Shown here: piece by piece, positions 27,409 through 36,720 of the stretch
How positions within the stretch are numbered: the first letter of the stretch is position 1
Layout: each line of letters begins with the position of its first letter
Program-made: the position numbers and the translations under genes
Notes under the pieces: model-generated
The model's database searches: none
What the model saw: the letters and a program-made list of their open reading frames with translations, nothing else
What the model was told of the DNA's origin: nothing
Assembly: GCA_020831825.1 (NCBI GenBank)
Contig: JAFIFW010000019.1
Span: 62,001 to 126,000 of the forward strand
Direction: 5' to 3'
Origin: Methylophaga sp.
GTDB lineage: Bacteria > Pseudomonadota > Gammaproteobacteria > Nitrosococcales > Methylophagaceae
Length of the DNA stretch: 64,000 nucleotides

Positions 27409-27440
27409 AAAATAGCCTGCACTCCGGAGAGTGCAGGCTA
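27409..27440 (-). terminator. Strong hairpin plus U-tract ending asmA and abutting the mutY start
   Basis: A perfect 12-bp stem (arms 27413-27424 and 27429-27440, loop TCCG on the minus strand) begins about 18 bases after the asmA stop and is followed by TTTT and, one base later, by the mutY ATG. It has the form of an intrinsic terminator, but also encloses the only AGG able to act as mutY's ribosome site. Confidence 0.6.
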
Positions 27441-27458
27441 TGCTTGTTTATCAGTGAA

Positions 27459-30161
27459 TTAAAACAGACGACGTAAACGGTTTTGCAGCTCATCTTTGAG
27501 TTGATCTTCAGGAGATTTTGCAGGCTCTGCTTCTTTATCCTCAGTGGCTGTGTCTGATTCAGACGCTTCTTCAGCAGGAGCATCATCATTGGATTTGGGC
27601 GCCAGTGCACCACCCAGAAGACCACCAAGGCCTTCACCGACTTTGTCACCGAGACGATCCTGAATTTGTTCTGCGGCGCGACCACGCAGTTCTTCCGTGG
27701 CTCTGTCGCGAAGCAAGCCAGCGAGATCGACCGATGGTCTCGGGTTATCAAAACTGCCGGTGATTCTGACTGGAATGGTCAGTCCACGCAGATCAGTAAT
27801 TTCACGACCACCTTGACCCTCAAGTGAACCAACCACGGCGACTCGGAGTGCATAGTCTATGCTTTCTTGAGGCAAGTCCACATTACCGGCACCAGTTACA
27901 CGTAATAGCGGCGACATCAAGCTGAAATCCTGATTGTCGATAACACCATTTCGAGCGGTGAAACTGCCGCCGAGGCTACTAAAGTCAGTTTGAACAGGTT
28001 CATCAGATTCTGGCAAAGACTGGCCACTAATGGCTGCTCTGGCACGGCGAATAGCATCGGCAAGGTTAACGCCTTTGAGTGCGCCGTCAGTAAATGAGAA
28101 GTCTCCCGAACCGCTCAAAGTTTGCTTGATGGTGTCGGGATTGTTGCCACTTGCTGTCAGTTTGGCACTGGCATTGACGGTGCCGCTGATTTTGCTGTCA
28201 CCGGTCAGATCATCCAGTAAGGGGCCTGCCTGAACGCCTTGCAGTTTTTCATCCATGCTCAGCTTCATCACATCATTGCGAGCATCTATCACTACATTGC
28301 CCTGATATTGACCCTGATACATTTCGGCTCTAAGGGGAGATAACTTTACCATTCCATCCTCTGCGTCGAGTGTCAGCAGAATGTTTTGACTGTGTACGCC
28401 ACTGATTTTTAGCTTGCCGATCTCGATTTTGCCTTTGGCGTTGAGTTCACGAATCGCATCAAGTGGCAGGTCTTCTGGTTCAGCCGAGGAGGCGGTTGAG
28501 CCACTTGGGCTAGTCGGTTTTTCATCTTCTGATGGCGGTGGCAGATAGCGGTCTGCATCAATTTCATCCAGTTTCAGATCAAATCTGAGTGCAGGCTTAT
28601 CAAAATTACGCACAGAAAACTGCCCGGCAAGTGTGCTTTGGTCGAGTTTGATGTTGAGATCTGTCAACGCAATGTGCTCATTGGAACCACTGACTTTGGT
28701 GCGCAGTTCGAATAGCTCCAGCGTTGAGGTGTCTGCCATTTCTGGCAGTTCGATTTGCAGGTCGCGAGTGAGCGAACGCAGGTTGAAAGGGTTGATATGC
28801 AGATCAGCATTGAATGAGGGTGTTTCAGACAGAATATCACTGGCATTCAGTTGTGCTTGAATCAGCAAATCCTGAAGTTGTAATACCAGATCTGCCACAT
28901 TCAGAGTCTGCTTTTCCAGATCAACAGTCGCTGAAGTGGTTAATTTCAACTCTGCCTTGCCTCCTGGCATGTCTGGGTCAGTGATGGTCGCAGCGAGCTG
29001 CAGATTGTCCAGTTGGGTCTGCTGTTTGGCCGGATCAGAAGCAACCTGGGCCGAAAGCTGCGCCACAATCTTTTGTTTGTCCTTGCTGGCTTCAAGATTC
29101 AGACCAAGCTGTGGAATCGCAACAGACTGACTGGCTAGATCTGCACTGACATCACCACTTAGTTGAATTTTAGCATCGGTGAACAGTGGTTCTGGAATGC
29201 CACGACTGTTGGCACTTGCATAGAGTTTGAAGTCTGAAATATTGGCTTTTTCATTGCCGAGATCAGCCAGCAAGTGACCATTCAGAATGACTTCTGCTTC
29301 GGAAAATATCGCGTCAGGGCCTTCGCCGTTCAGCTGACTTTTCAGAGCAAGGTCACGAATGTTGATGATCTGTTTCTGCATGTCAGCATGTACATCACCC
29401 CGGAGGTTGAAGCTGAGTTGTGCGACAGGCAGTTCTCTGGATTGAGCAACGGTTGTGAACTTCAGATTGTTGAGCGCGTACTGTTGATTTTCAAGATCCA
29501 GCATCAGATCCGTATCCAGCGTGATATGCGCTCTTGCTTCTGGTTGTGCGCTGATAAGATCAAAAGCCGCTTTGACAGAGGTTGGTTTGCCAGGCACAAG
29601 CGGATCGGTTGTCAGATTCATGTTGCGAAGCTGAAATTGTTCGTCCTTGCTGTCATCAGACCACAAAATATTGGCATTGGTCAGTCGTACGCCGGCAATG
29701 CTGATGGCTGTGAGCGCAGGTGAGCTTTCAACATCCTTTGCTGTATCTGCACTGCTGGGAGCAGATTCGGTACCTGTTAGATCATCCCAGTTGGTGACGC
29801 CAGCTTCGTTAGTTTCAAGATTGAGGACTAGACCGTCCAGCACAATGGTGTCGACTTCCAGTTCTTTTCTAAGCAGCGGCATCAATTTGATGCGAATCTC
29901 GGCGGCTTCAACCTGCGCAAAATGATCGGCTTTGAAACCACTGGCATTGCTCAGTGATGTGGGTCCAAGTTCCAAGGCTATCCACGGAAAAACCGACAGA
30001 CCAATATCGCCCTGAAGTGTCAGCGTCCGGCCAGTGACTCGTTCTACCTGCTGAGATATCTGATCTTTGTAGTCATTGGGGTCAATAATGAATGGCAATG
30101 CAACCAGGGCTGCAATAACCAATACCAGAAAGGCGACGATCAGCTTGATCAATATCCGCAT
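27459..30161 (-). CDS. AsmA family protein
   Basis: A 900-residue envelope protein with a single N-terminal membrane anchor (LIVAFLVLVIAALVALPFII) and a large periplasmic part. The AsmA domain is recognisable at the start (VTGRTLTLQGDIGLSVFPWI) and at the C-terminal end (FSFTDGALKGVNLADAIRRA and VAVVGSLEGQGG). AsmA-like proteins are long beta-taco structures believed to pass phospholipids between inner and outer membrane. The extreme C-terminus is low-complexity, rich in Glu, Asp and Ala, before LKDELQNRLRRLF. It lies upstream of mutY, separated by a terminator-like hairpin. Confidence 0.88.
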   Translation of the reverse strand: MRILIKLIVAFLVLVIAALVALPFIIDPNDYKDQISQQVERVTGRTLTLQGDIGLSVFPWIALELGPTSLSNASGFKADHFAQVEAAEIRIKLMPLLRKELEVDTIVLDGLVLNLETNEAGVTNWDDLTGTESAPSSADTAKDVESSPALTAISIAGVRLTNANILWSDDSKDEQFQLRNMNLTTDPLVPGKPTSVKAAFDLISAQPEARAHITLDTDLMLDLENQQYALNNLKFTTVAQSRELPVAQLSFNLRGDVHADMQKQIINIRDLALKSQLNGEGPDAIFSEAEVILNGHLLADLGNEKANISDFKLYASANSRGIPEPLFTDAKIQLSGDVSADLASQSVAIPQLGLNLEASKDKQKIVAQLSAQVASDPAKQQTQLDNLQLAATITDPDMPGGKAELKLTTSATVDLEKQTLNVADLVLQLQDLLIQAQLNASDILSETPSFNADLHINPFNLRSLTRDLQIELPEMADTSTLELFELRTKVSGSNEHIALTDLNIKLDQSTLAGQFSVRNFDKPALRFDLKLDEIDADRYLPPPSEDEKPTSPSGSTASSAEPEDLPLDAIRELNAKGKIEIGKLKISGVHSQNILLTLDAEDGMVKLSPLRAEMYQGQYQGNVVIDARNDVMKLSMDEKLQGVQAGPLLDDLTGDSKISGTVNASAKLTASGNNPDTIKQTLSGSGDFSFTDGALKGVNLADAIRRARAAISGQSLPESDEPVQTDFSSLGGSFTARNGVIDNQDFSLMSPLLRVTGAGNVDLPQESIDYALRVAVVGSLEGQGGREITDLRGLTIPVRITGSFDNPRPSVDLAGLLRDRATEELRGRAAEQIQDRLGDKVGEGLGGLLGGALAPKSNDDAPAEEASESDTATEDKEAEPAKSPEDQLKDELQNRLRRLF

Positions 30162-30321
30162 GGTAATCCTGTCCTGAAGTTTCCGTGAGTGAAGCGATAA
30201 TAAGTCAAAACGTATGACATCTCAAAACTGTTATTCACGCCTCAATGGCAAATCGCTCATCATAGCCGGTGCAAAAGTTTATTTATTGCGCTGTTGTTGA
30301 TGAGTCAGCTCAAGCTGTGCC

Positions 30322-32244
30322 TCAGTGAAATGTGTGTTTTGCCTTGCGGCGGCCAATGAACTGGTCGTAATCAAGGGTGCTGGCAACTGTCTTGGCCATG
30401 GTTATTACCTCATGGTGATTCTCGAGGTCGATAACGGTTAAGGATTTATTTGTCAGATATATCCCTTTGGCAGTAAACAAGTTGGCGTTCAACGCAGTGT
30501 CTTTTTCAACAACTTCGATCAGGGGATGGTGACGTTCATGATTGCAGACACAAAATCTTGGCACCGGTGTGCCCGTGATGAGTTCGAGACCCAGAGATGT
30601 TTTTCCGCCAGGTTGCGTCTGTAACCAGCGGGTGACTGCTAGTTGGCAATCGTTTTTTAAATTTACAACAGCCACGAGGGTGCCGGGCTGCATCATGTTG
30701 TTCAAATCACCATCAAAACTGACCAACATGCCGCCTGAGCCATGATTCAGAAGCTTCCATTGCTGGTCCAGAGTGTTGGGTTGCAACAGATATTGGTGAA
30801 TATCTGCAAGACCAGTTATCAAGCCGATATTTTCTGGCGGGATTTGGGGGTGCCGATGATATTTACGCTCGTAATTACCTTCGATTCGTGGCCTTACCTC
30901 GTATAGAAGCTGTTTGTCCACCGGGCTCATCGCCGTGTCTTCCAGAAGTGTTTTCAGACTGCTGGTCACGCGAGATGTCAAAAAGTGCCTGGTATTCGGC
31001 AGATAGAGTTGATCCGCACTGATGCGTGACATTGCCGTGGGTGCCTCATGACTGCTGCAATCCAGGCAAAAGTGGCCTGTCAGCAAGAAAGCGTTTTTAA
31101 CAGTCAGATCCTGAGAACTGAACAGTCCTGTCTCAACCTGGGCCGCGAATGGCTCAAGCAAACGATACAATCTGAAGGCTTCAAATCGATTAAGGCTGTA
31201 TGGATCGCATATCAACAGCAGCATTAAAAGCGAATGAATACTGTGAAAGTTATTCGACTGTATGTCAGTGCTGATGCGAACATCTCTGCCTAGACAGCCC
31301 GCATATTCGAGATACAGCCAGATTTGATGGCACTGCCTTACCTTGTGTGCCGGCGTTGGGCGATAGTGATGACATGAGTACAGACAGCTCAAACTGTTTG
31401 CCTCACAAATTCGGTTCAGGCAAAACAGCAAGCGGCGGTCTGTTTCAGGAAAGTAACCTGCGTCAATATCTGCCTGAGCAATCAACTGGTAGCTAAGGCT
31501 TAACTCATCAAGCAAGCCCAGCATTCGGTTAATGGTTTTTAGATGATCGCTGTTCAGCGAAAAATCTCTTTTAACTGCGGCGATATCACGCTCGAAGAGG
31601 GTGTCTGTAATGGCCTGCCGATAAATTTCGTTTATCTGCAGCCGCCTGGCTGGTTTTATCAGCGTTCTGTTGGTCGCACGCAGATTGCTTGATAAGGAGT
31701 TTATCTTTTGTGCTGAATCACCGCTTAGCTCTGAAGTCCAGCGTCGTAGTTTTTCCGGATCGAGTAGTGCAGAGGACTGTGTGTCGAATTGAACCGTAAT
31801 ATCAAGATTCAGATCCGGTCGTTTTGACTCGGGGCGAAATCGCCGAATCAGTTGTTTTGACAGCCGCATTAACCAAGAGGCATCTGCAGTTTCTGTTGAG
31901 TCTTCAGTAACAGAAACATTGGAGTGACGCTGTTCAAGTTGTTGCGAAATAAAGTTGAGAATATTGGCCAGATCACTTGCGCGCAGCGGTCGTTTTAAAA
32001 TGACATCAACCGCGCGATGCGTTTTTCGCTGATGACTGAAAGCGGCTGTAAGTTGTTTGCCTCGCGCTTGCCATGCAAGCTCGGCAAGCTCATTGTCAAA
32101 ATTGTAGATAGCAAAATCGAAGTGCTGGTCAGTCACCATCTGCCATGACTGTTCCAATTGGTCAGCGGCAAGGCGCAGCAGCGATTTAAGCATAATTTCT
32201 TCGCCATCACTCAGGCCAAAGGCTCTGATGCGATAAGCTTTCAC
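30322..32244 (-). CDS. Unrecognised 640-residue protein; receiver-like N-terminus and PilZ-like C-terminus
   Basis: I do not recognise a named family. The N-terminal ~110 residues have the rhythm of a receiver domain without its phosphorylation site (YRIRAFGLS, FDFAIYNFD, AVDVILKRPLRASDL with a Lys-Arg-Pro in place of Lys-Pro). The middle is helical and Leu-rich. The last ~120 residues resemble PilZ (NHGSGGMLVSFDG, PGTLVAVVN, GLELITG), the c-di-GMP-binding fold, but the Arg motif is uncertain. Start is GTG at 32244, overlapping the corC-like stop (GTGA). No signal peptide. A cytoplasmic signalling role is inference only. Confidence 0.6.
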   Translation of the reverse strand: MKAYRIRAFGLSDGEEIMLKSLLRLAADQLEQSWQMVTDQHFDFAIYNFDNELAELAWQARGKQLTAAFSHQRKTHRAVDVILKRPLRASDLANILNFISQQLEQRHSNVSVTEDSTETADASWLMRLSKQLIRRFRPESKRPDLNLDITVQFDTQSSALLDPEKLRRWTSELSGDSAQKINSLSSNLRATNRTLIKPARRLQINEIYRQAITDTLFERDIAAVKRDFSLNSDHLKTINRMLGLLDELSLSYQLIAQADIDAGYFPETDRRLLFCLNRICEANSLSCLYSCHHYRPTPAHKVRQCHQIWLYLEYAGCLGRDVRISTDIQSNNFHSIHSLLMLLLICDPYSLNRFEAFRLYRLLEPFAAQVETGLFSSQDLTVKNAFLLTGHFCLDCSSHEAPTAMSRISADQLYLPNTRHFLTSRVTSSLKTLLEDTAMSPVDKQLLYEVRPRIEGNYERKYHRHPQIPPENIGLITGLADIHQYLLQPNTLDQQWKLLNHGSGGMLVSFDGDLNNMMQPGTLVAVVNLKNDCQLAVTRWLQTQPGGKTSLGLELITGTPVPRFCVCNHERHHPLIEVVEKDTALNANLFTAKGIYLTNKSLTVIDLENHHEVITMAKTVASTLDYDQFIGRRKAKHTFH

Positions 32245-33524
32245 TGGAGGACATCCTTGTCGTCAGCAGTTATTTGACGAATTCTGACAGTTTTGATGGC
32301 GTTGTCAGCCGTCTGTACTACTTCGATAATGTAATTGTTGATTCGCAGGCTAACGCCTGGATCAGGAATACTTTCAAGATATTCCAACACCAGGCCATTA
32401 ATGGTTTTCGGGCCCTCAGTTGGTAAGTTCCAGTTATTATTTCTGTTCAATTCACGGATGTTGGCGGTGCCGTTGACCAGATAACTGCCATCTTCCTGAG
32501 GGTGGATATCCTTGTCATCATCGATGATATTGGCGGTAAACTCACCGACAATCTCCTGAAAGATATCCTCAAGCGTAATCAGTCCTATTAGATCGCCGTA
32601 TTCATCGACCACCAGGCCAGTGCGTCTTCGGTTGCGCTGAAACTGGATCAATTGAGTGTTGAGTGGTGTGCCTTCCGGAACGAAATAGGCTGATTTGACT
32701 ATATGGCGAAAGCTCTCCGGGGTTAGGTTGTCCTGGGTTATCAGATTGAGCGCTTTGCGGACATGGAGGATGCCTACGATGTTATCCATACTGTCTGCGT
32801 AGATAGGTAGCCTTGTATGGCCACAATGTGACAGCTGCTTGATGATCTCAGGAAATGGTGAATTAATATCAATGCCTTCAATTTCGGTCCGTGGCACCAT
32901 AGCATCATCGACCGTGATTTGTTCGAGATCGAGAATGCTCATCAGCATGTCTTTGTGGCGACTGGGAATCATGCTGCCAGCCTCCATCAGTGCGACACGC
33001 AACTCCTCGGTATTGATTGCTGATGAGGCCACATCTTCTGGGGATACTCCCAACAGGCGCAGCATTCGGTTCGTGATGCTGTTAATCGACCAAACCAGTG
33101 GGTGAAGCACAATCTGTAGTGGTTTCAGTATGAATCCGGCAGGAAAAGCCACTCGTTCAGGATGCAGCGCGGCCAGTGTTTTCGGCGTGACTTCGGCAAA
33201 TAGCAAAATGATGATGGTCAAGGCGAAGGTGGCAAAGACGATGCCATTTTCACCCATCAATCTGATGCCGATCACTGTGGCGATGGCTGAGGCAAAAATA
33301 TTGACAAAGTTGTTACCGAGTAGAATCAGACCAATCAGCCGATCCGGCCTGGCCAGCAGTTCACTGGCGATAATGGCGCCGCGAACTCCTTCCTGTTCCA
33401 GATGGCGCAAGCGATAGCGATTTAGAGCCATCAGAGCCGTTTCTGAACTGGAGAAAAAGGCTGATAGCAATAACAGCCCAAACAACAACAGAAACAGTGC
33501 CAGTAACGAGATATCCTCAAGCAT
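32241..33524 (-). CDS. CNNM/CorC-type membrane protein with CBS domains (YfjD/CorB-like)
   Basis: A 427-residue protein with the DUF21/CNNM membrane domain at the N-terminus (LLSAFFSSSETALMALNRYR, then further helices), a CBS-pair regulatory region (MVPRTEIEGID, GILHVRKALNL, TGLVVDEYGDLIGLITLEDI) and the C-terminal CorC/HlyC domain. The family is linked to magnesium and cobalt efflux or resistance. It sits next to ypjD and divergent from ffh, as yfjD does in E. coli. It shares a GTGA overlap with the 640-residue gene after it. Confidence 0.9.
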   Translation of the reverse strand: MLEDISLLALFLLLFGLLLLSAFFSSSETALMALNRYRLRHLEQEGVRGAIIASELLARPDRLIGLILLGNNFVNIFASAIATVIGIRLMGENGIVFATFALTIIILLFAEVTPKTLAALHPERVAFPAGFILKPLQIVLHPLVWSINSITNRMLRLLGVSPEDVASSAINTEELRVALMEAGSMIPSRHKDMLMSILDLEQITVDDAMVPRTEIEGIDINSPFPEIIKQLSHCGHTRLPIYADSMDNIVGILHVRKALNLITQDNLTPESFRHIVKSAYFVPEGTPLNTQLIQFQRNRRRTGLVVDEYGDLIGLITLEDIFQEIVGEFTANIIDDDKDIHPQEDGSYLVNGTANIRELNRNNNWNLPTEGPKTINGLVLEYLESIPDPGVSLRINNYIIEVVQTADNAIKTVRIRQITADDKDVLQ

Positions 33525-33526
33525 GG

Positions 33527-34327
33527 TTATTGACCCAGAATAAACTCCAGTACCAGCTTGCTGCCAACAAAGGCCAGCAGCAAAAAGCTAAAACCTGCCA
33601 AGGTCCAGCGAACGGCTGTTGTACTGCGCCAGCCGTGCTTGTGTCTGCCCCACATCAATGCCGCAAATACGCACCAGGCAATGATTGACAGAAGCGTTTT
33701 GTGGGCAAGTTTTTGACGGAAAATATCTTCAACAAACATCAAGCCAGTGACCAGACCCAACGACAATAATACGAAGCCTGCGGTAAGCAGCTGAAACAGT
33801 CCTGACTCCATTGTTTGCAGCGGCGGTAACTTTCGAATCAGGCCGCCTGCGTCACGCCGACGCAAATGTTTTTCCTGTATGGCCAATACAATTGCCTGAA
33901 TAGCGGCCAGTGTGAAAAGACTGTATGCCGCAACAGAGAGCAAGACATGCCACTCAACAGCAGGATTGCGCATAATTCCATTTGCCGCGGCAGGGACTTC
34001 AACCCTGAGCATTAAGATCAGTGCTACCAGGGGGTAAACGATAATGCCCGGATGCGCCGATTGCATTCTGGTGCCGATGATCGCGACCAGCAGCGCCATC
34101 AGCCATGCAGCGATCGACAAGCTGTTCATCAAGCCCAGTTGCCAGCCAGCATCAACACGGACAGAAAAGAAAATGTCTGTTGCGTGAAACAACAGGGCCA
34201 GCACTGTCATGATGCCTACTGGCAAGGCCAAGCTTGCCGGTTGACTGTCCGGTCGCACAAAACCGCGAATCAGAATTGCACTGCAACCCAGGTAAAGCAG
34301 GAACGCCAGCGCATTGGCAATTGCCAT
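33527..34327 (-). CDS. ypjD: YpjD/CcsA-type membrane protein (cytochrome c assembly family)
   Basis: A 266-residue inner-membrane protein with about eight helices and the CcsA/CcmC-like heme-handling domain: WHVLLSVAAYSLFTLAAIQA and FVLLSLGLVTGLMFVEDIF, followed by KTLLSIIAWCVFAALMWGRH. YpjD (also called CorE) lies next to ffh in E. coli and has been connected to cobalt/magnesium homeostasis with CorB/CorC-type proteins; its biochemistry is not settled. Here too it ends 3 bases from the CorB-like gene and is divergent from ffh. Confidence 0.88.
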   Translation of the reverse strand: MAIANALAFLLYLGCSAILIRGFVRPDSQPASLALPVGIMTVLALLFHATDIFFSVRVDAGWQLGLMNSLSIAAWLMALLVAIIGTRMQSAHPGIIVYPLVALILMLRVEVPAAANGIMRNPAVEWHVLLSVAAYSLFTLAAIQAIVLAIQEKHLRRRDAGGLIRKLPPLQTMESGLFQLLTAGFVLLSLGLVTGLMFVEDIFRQKLAHKTLLSIIAWCVFAALMWGRHKHGWRSTTAVRWTLAGFSFLLLAFVGSKLVLEFILGQ

Positions 34328-34472
34328 ATCTAAAAGGTCCTTATCTGTTCTTTATGCTGTTTTGATTCTTCATGATAAACGAACTGGTCGGGAGCTGAAC
34401 ACTATATCGGTTATAATCTACTCATGACAAAATGCTGTTTCAGCTTCCACTAACCAGAACTTGAGTGAAAAT

Positions 34473-35840
34473 ATGTTTGAGAGTCTAAGCGACAGACTGT
34501 CCGTTACGCTGAAAAAACTGCGTGGTCAGGGCCGAATTACCGAAGATAACGTTAAAGAAACTCTGCGTGAAGTTCGCATGGCGCTTTTGGAAGCTGACGT
34601 TGCCTTGCCGGTGGTGCGTGAGTTTGTCGACAAGGTCAGAGAAAAAGCGCTTGGGCAGGAAGTGATGCGTAGTCTGACGCCTGGGCAGGCGCTGGTCAAA
34701 ATCGTCAATGACGAGCTGGTCGCTATCATGGGTCAGGCTAATGCTGAGTTGGATTTAAGCGTACAGCCACCCGCGGTGATATTGATGGCGGGTTTGCAAG
34801 GTGCGGGTAAAACCACCAGTGTTGGTAAACTGGCCCGCTGGCTAAAAGAGCGTCAACGCAAGTCTGTCATGGTTGCCAGCACAGACGTTTATCGACCTGC
34901 CGCTATCGATCAGTTGCAAACACTGGCCAACGAAGTCGAGGCAAAATTTTTCCCAAGCCAAACGGATCAGGATCCGGTGGCGATTGCTGAAGCTGCTGTT
35001 GCTCAAGCCAAGCGTGAATTTGTTGATGTATTGATTATCGATACTGCCGGTCGACTGCATGTCGATGATGACATGATGGTCGAAATTCAACGGATCCATG
35101 CGGCAATTAATCCGGTTGAAACCCTGTTTACCGTCGATAGCATGACCGGTCAGGATGCCGCCAATACTGCAAAAGCTTTTGATACTGCATTACCCCTGAC
35201 TGGCGTGATCCTGACCAAGACTGATGGTGATGCACGAGGCGGAGCTGCACTGTCTATTCGTCATATCACCGGCAAACCCATAAAATTTCTCGGTGTTGGT
35301 GAAAAAAGCACCGCATTGGAGCCTTTCCATCCTGATCGACTGGCGTCACGAATTCTGGGCATGGGTGATGTGTTGTCGCTGGTTGAAGAAGCTCAGCGAC
35401 AAATGGATGTTGACTCGGCACAAAAGCTGGCTGGCAAGCTGAAAACAGGTAAGGGTTTTGATCTGGATGATTTCCGTGATCAGCTTCGGCAAATGAGCAA
35501 AATGGGTGGTATCAGCTCCATGCTGGATAAACTCCCGGGCATGGGCAATATTCCTGATGCGGTTAAACAGCAGGCCAATGATAAGGAGTTAGTGAAGCTG
35601 GAAGCGATTATCAACTCGATGACACCCAAAGAACGTAAAAAGCCGGAGATAATTAAAGGATCGCGCAAAAAGCGCATTGCGGCAGGCTCCGGGACACAAA
35701 TTCAGGATGTTAATCGTCTGCTCAAACAGTTCACCCAAATGCAAAAAATGATGAAAAAAATGGGCCAGAAGGGTGGCATGTCTAAGATGATGCGTGCCAT
35801 GGGAGGTCGATTCCCGGGTAGCGGTGGTATGCCTTTCTGA
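34473..35840 (+). CDS. ffh: Signal recognition particle protein Ffh
   Basis: The GTPase of the bacterial SRP, which binds signal sequences of nascent membrane proteins together with 4.5S RNA and docks with FtsY. The NG domain has GLQGAGKTTSVGK (P-loop), DTAGRLHVD and TKTDGDARGG; the C-terminal M domain is Met-rich and ends in a Gly/Met tail (KMMRAMGGRFPGSGG). ATG at 34473 starts the canonical MFESLSDRLS; four upstream in-frame codons are not conserved. Begins the ffh-rpsP-rimM-trmD-rplS run. Confidence 0.97.
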   Translation: MFESLSDRLSVTLKKLRGQGRITEDNVKETLREVRMALLEADVALPVVREFVDKVREKALGQEVMRSLTPGQALVKIVNDELVAIMGQANAELDLSVQPPAVILMAGLQGAGKTTSVGKLARWLKERQRKSVMVASTDVYRPAAIDQLQTLANEVEAKFFPSQTDQDPVAIAEAAVAQAKREFVDVLIIDTAGRLHVDDDMMVEIQRIHAAINPVETLFTVDSMTGQDAANTAKAFDTALPLTGVILTKTDGDARGGAALSIRHITGKPIKFLGVGEKSTALEPFHPDRLASRILGMGDVLSLVEEAQRQMDVDSAQKLAGKLKTGKGFDLDDFRDQLRQMSKMGGISSMLDKLPGMGNIPDAVKQQANDKELVKLEAIINSMTPKERKKPEIIKGSRKKRIAAGSGTQIQDVNRLLKQFTQMQKMMKKMGQKGGMSKMMRAMGGRFPGSGGMPF

Positions 35841-35859
35841 ATGTTGAGTGATTTGTGTC

Positions 35860-35888
35860 TTTGCAAACCCTCGATATGTGCGTAGAAT
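35860..35888 (+). promoter_or_regulatory. Candidate sigma70 promoter for the rpsP operon
   Basis: TTTGCA (35860-35865) and TAGAAT (35883-35888) are separated by 17 bases, in the 88-base gap between ffh and rpsP. The position, about 40 bases before the rpsP ATG, suits a promoter giving rpsP-rimM-trmD-rplS independent expression. Judged by sequence match only. Confidence 0.5.
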
Positions 35889-35928
35889 ACGTCTGTTTTT
35901 CGATCCAGTTTTTCAGCGGACTATACTC

Positions 35929-36177
35929 ATGGTAACAATCAGATTGACTCGCAGTGGCGCGAAAAAACGCCCTTTCTACGGTATCGTGGTAACTGACTCA
36001 CGCAGCAAGCGTGATGGTCGTTACATCGAGCGTATTGGTTTCTTTAACCCGGTTGCTCGCGGCCAGGAAGAAGAATTGCGTTTGGACTTGGAGCGCGCAG
36101 CTCACTGGATTGGCCAAGGCGCACAAACAACAGAACGTGTTGCCCAGCTGATCAAAAAAGCACAAAAAGCCGCTTAA
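35929..36177 (+). CDS. rpsP: 30S ribosomal protein S16
   Basis: An 82-residue ribosomal protein with the universal start [20 protein letters not shown] and the [14 protein letters not shown] motif. S16 binds 16S rRNA early in 30S assembly. The ATG at 35929 is fixed by that conserved N-terminus; the frame is open further upstream but reads through the promoter region. First gene after ffh in the classical rpsP-rimM-trmD-rplS operon. Confidence 0.98.
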   Translation: MVTIRLTRSGAKKRPFYGIVVTDSRSKRDGRYIERIGFFNPVARGQEEELRLDLERAAHWIGQGAQTTERVAQLIKKAQKAA

Positions 36178-36199
36178 TTTTTCAAAGCGGATACCGGTG

Positions 36200-36709
36200 A
36201 TGACCGAGGAATTCCTTCCTGTTGGCAAAATATCCGGTGCTTTTGGTGTCAAGGGCTGGGTGAAGGTTTTTTCCTTTACCGAACCTCGCACCAATATTCT
36301 TGAATACTCACCCTTATTCATCAACACACAGGGTGAGTGGAAAGAAGTTGAAGTGATTGGTGGAAAAGCCCAGGGCAAGGGCGTAATCATGGGTTTCAAA
36401 AATGTCACTGACAGAAACCAGACCTTGCCTTTAATCGGCGCTGAGCTTGCAATAAGAAAGTCGCAGCTGGCCCCGGCAGAAGATGACGAATATTACTGGA
36501 CTGACTTGATTGGTCTTCAGGTCGTTGATGAGCAACAGCAGGCGCTGGGACTTGTCGACAGCCTGCTGGAGACCGGCGCAAATGATGTGTTGGTTGTTAA
36601 AACAGTCCACGGGGAAGAAATACTGATCCCATTTGTGCTGGATGTGATTGTCAAATCGGTAGATATCGACAACAAACGCATCCTGGTGGGCTGGCAAACC
36701 GATTACTAG
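36200..36709 (+). CDS. rimM: Ribosome maturation factor RimM
   Basis: A 169-residue 16S rRNA processing factor that binds S19 and helps mature the 30S head. The N-terminal barrel begins VGKISGAFGVKGWVKVFSF and the C-terminal PRC-barrel contains YYWTDLIGLQVVD and the conserved LIPFVLDVI. The ATG at 36200 follows a GTG in the same frame; ATG is preferred. It lies 22 bases after rpsP and 11 bases before trmD. Confidence 0.96.
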   Translation: MTEEFLPVGKISGAFGVKGWVKVFSFTEPRTNILEYSPLFINTQGEWKEVEVIGGKAQGKGVIMGFKNVTDRNQTLPLIGAELAIRKSQLAPAEDDEYYWTDLIGLQVVDEQQQALGLVDSLLETGANDVLVVKTVHGEEILIPFVLDVIVKSVDIDNKRILVGWQTDY

Positions 36710-36720
36710 GAGGGCAGTGA

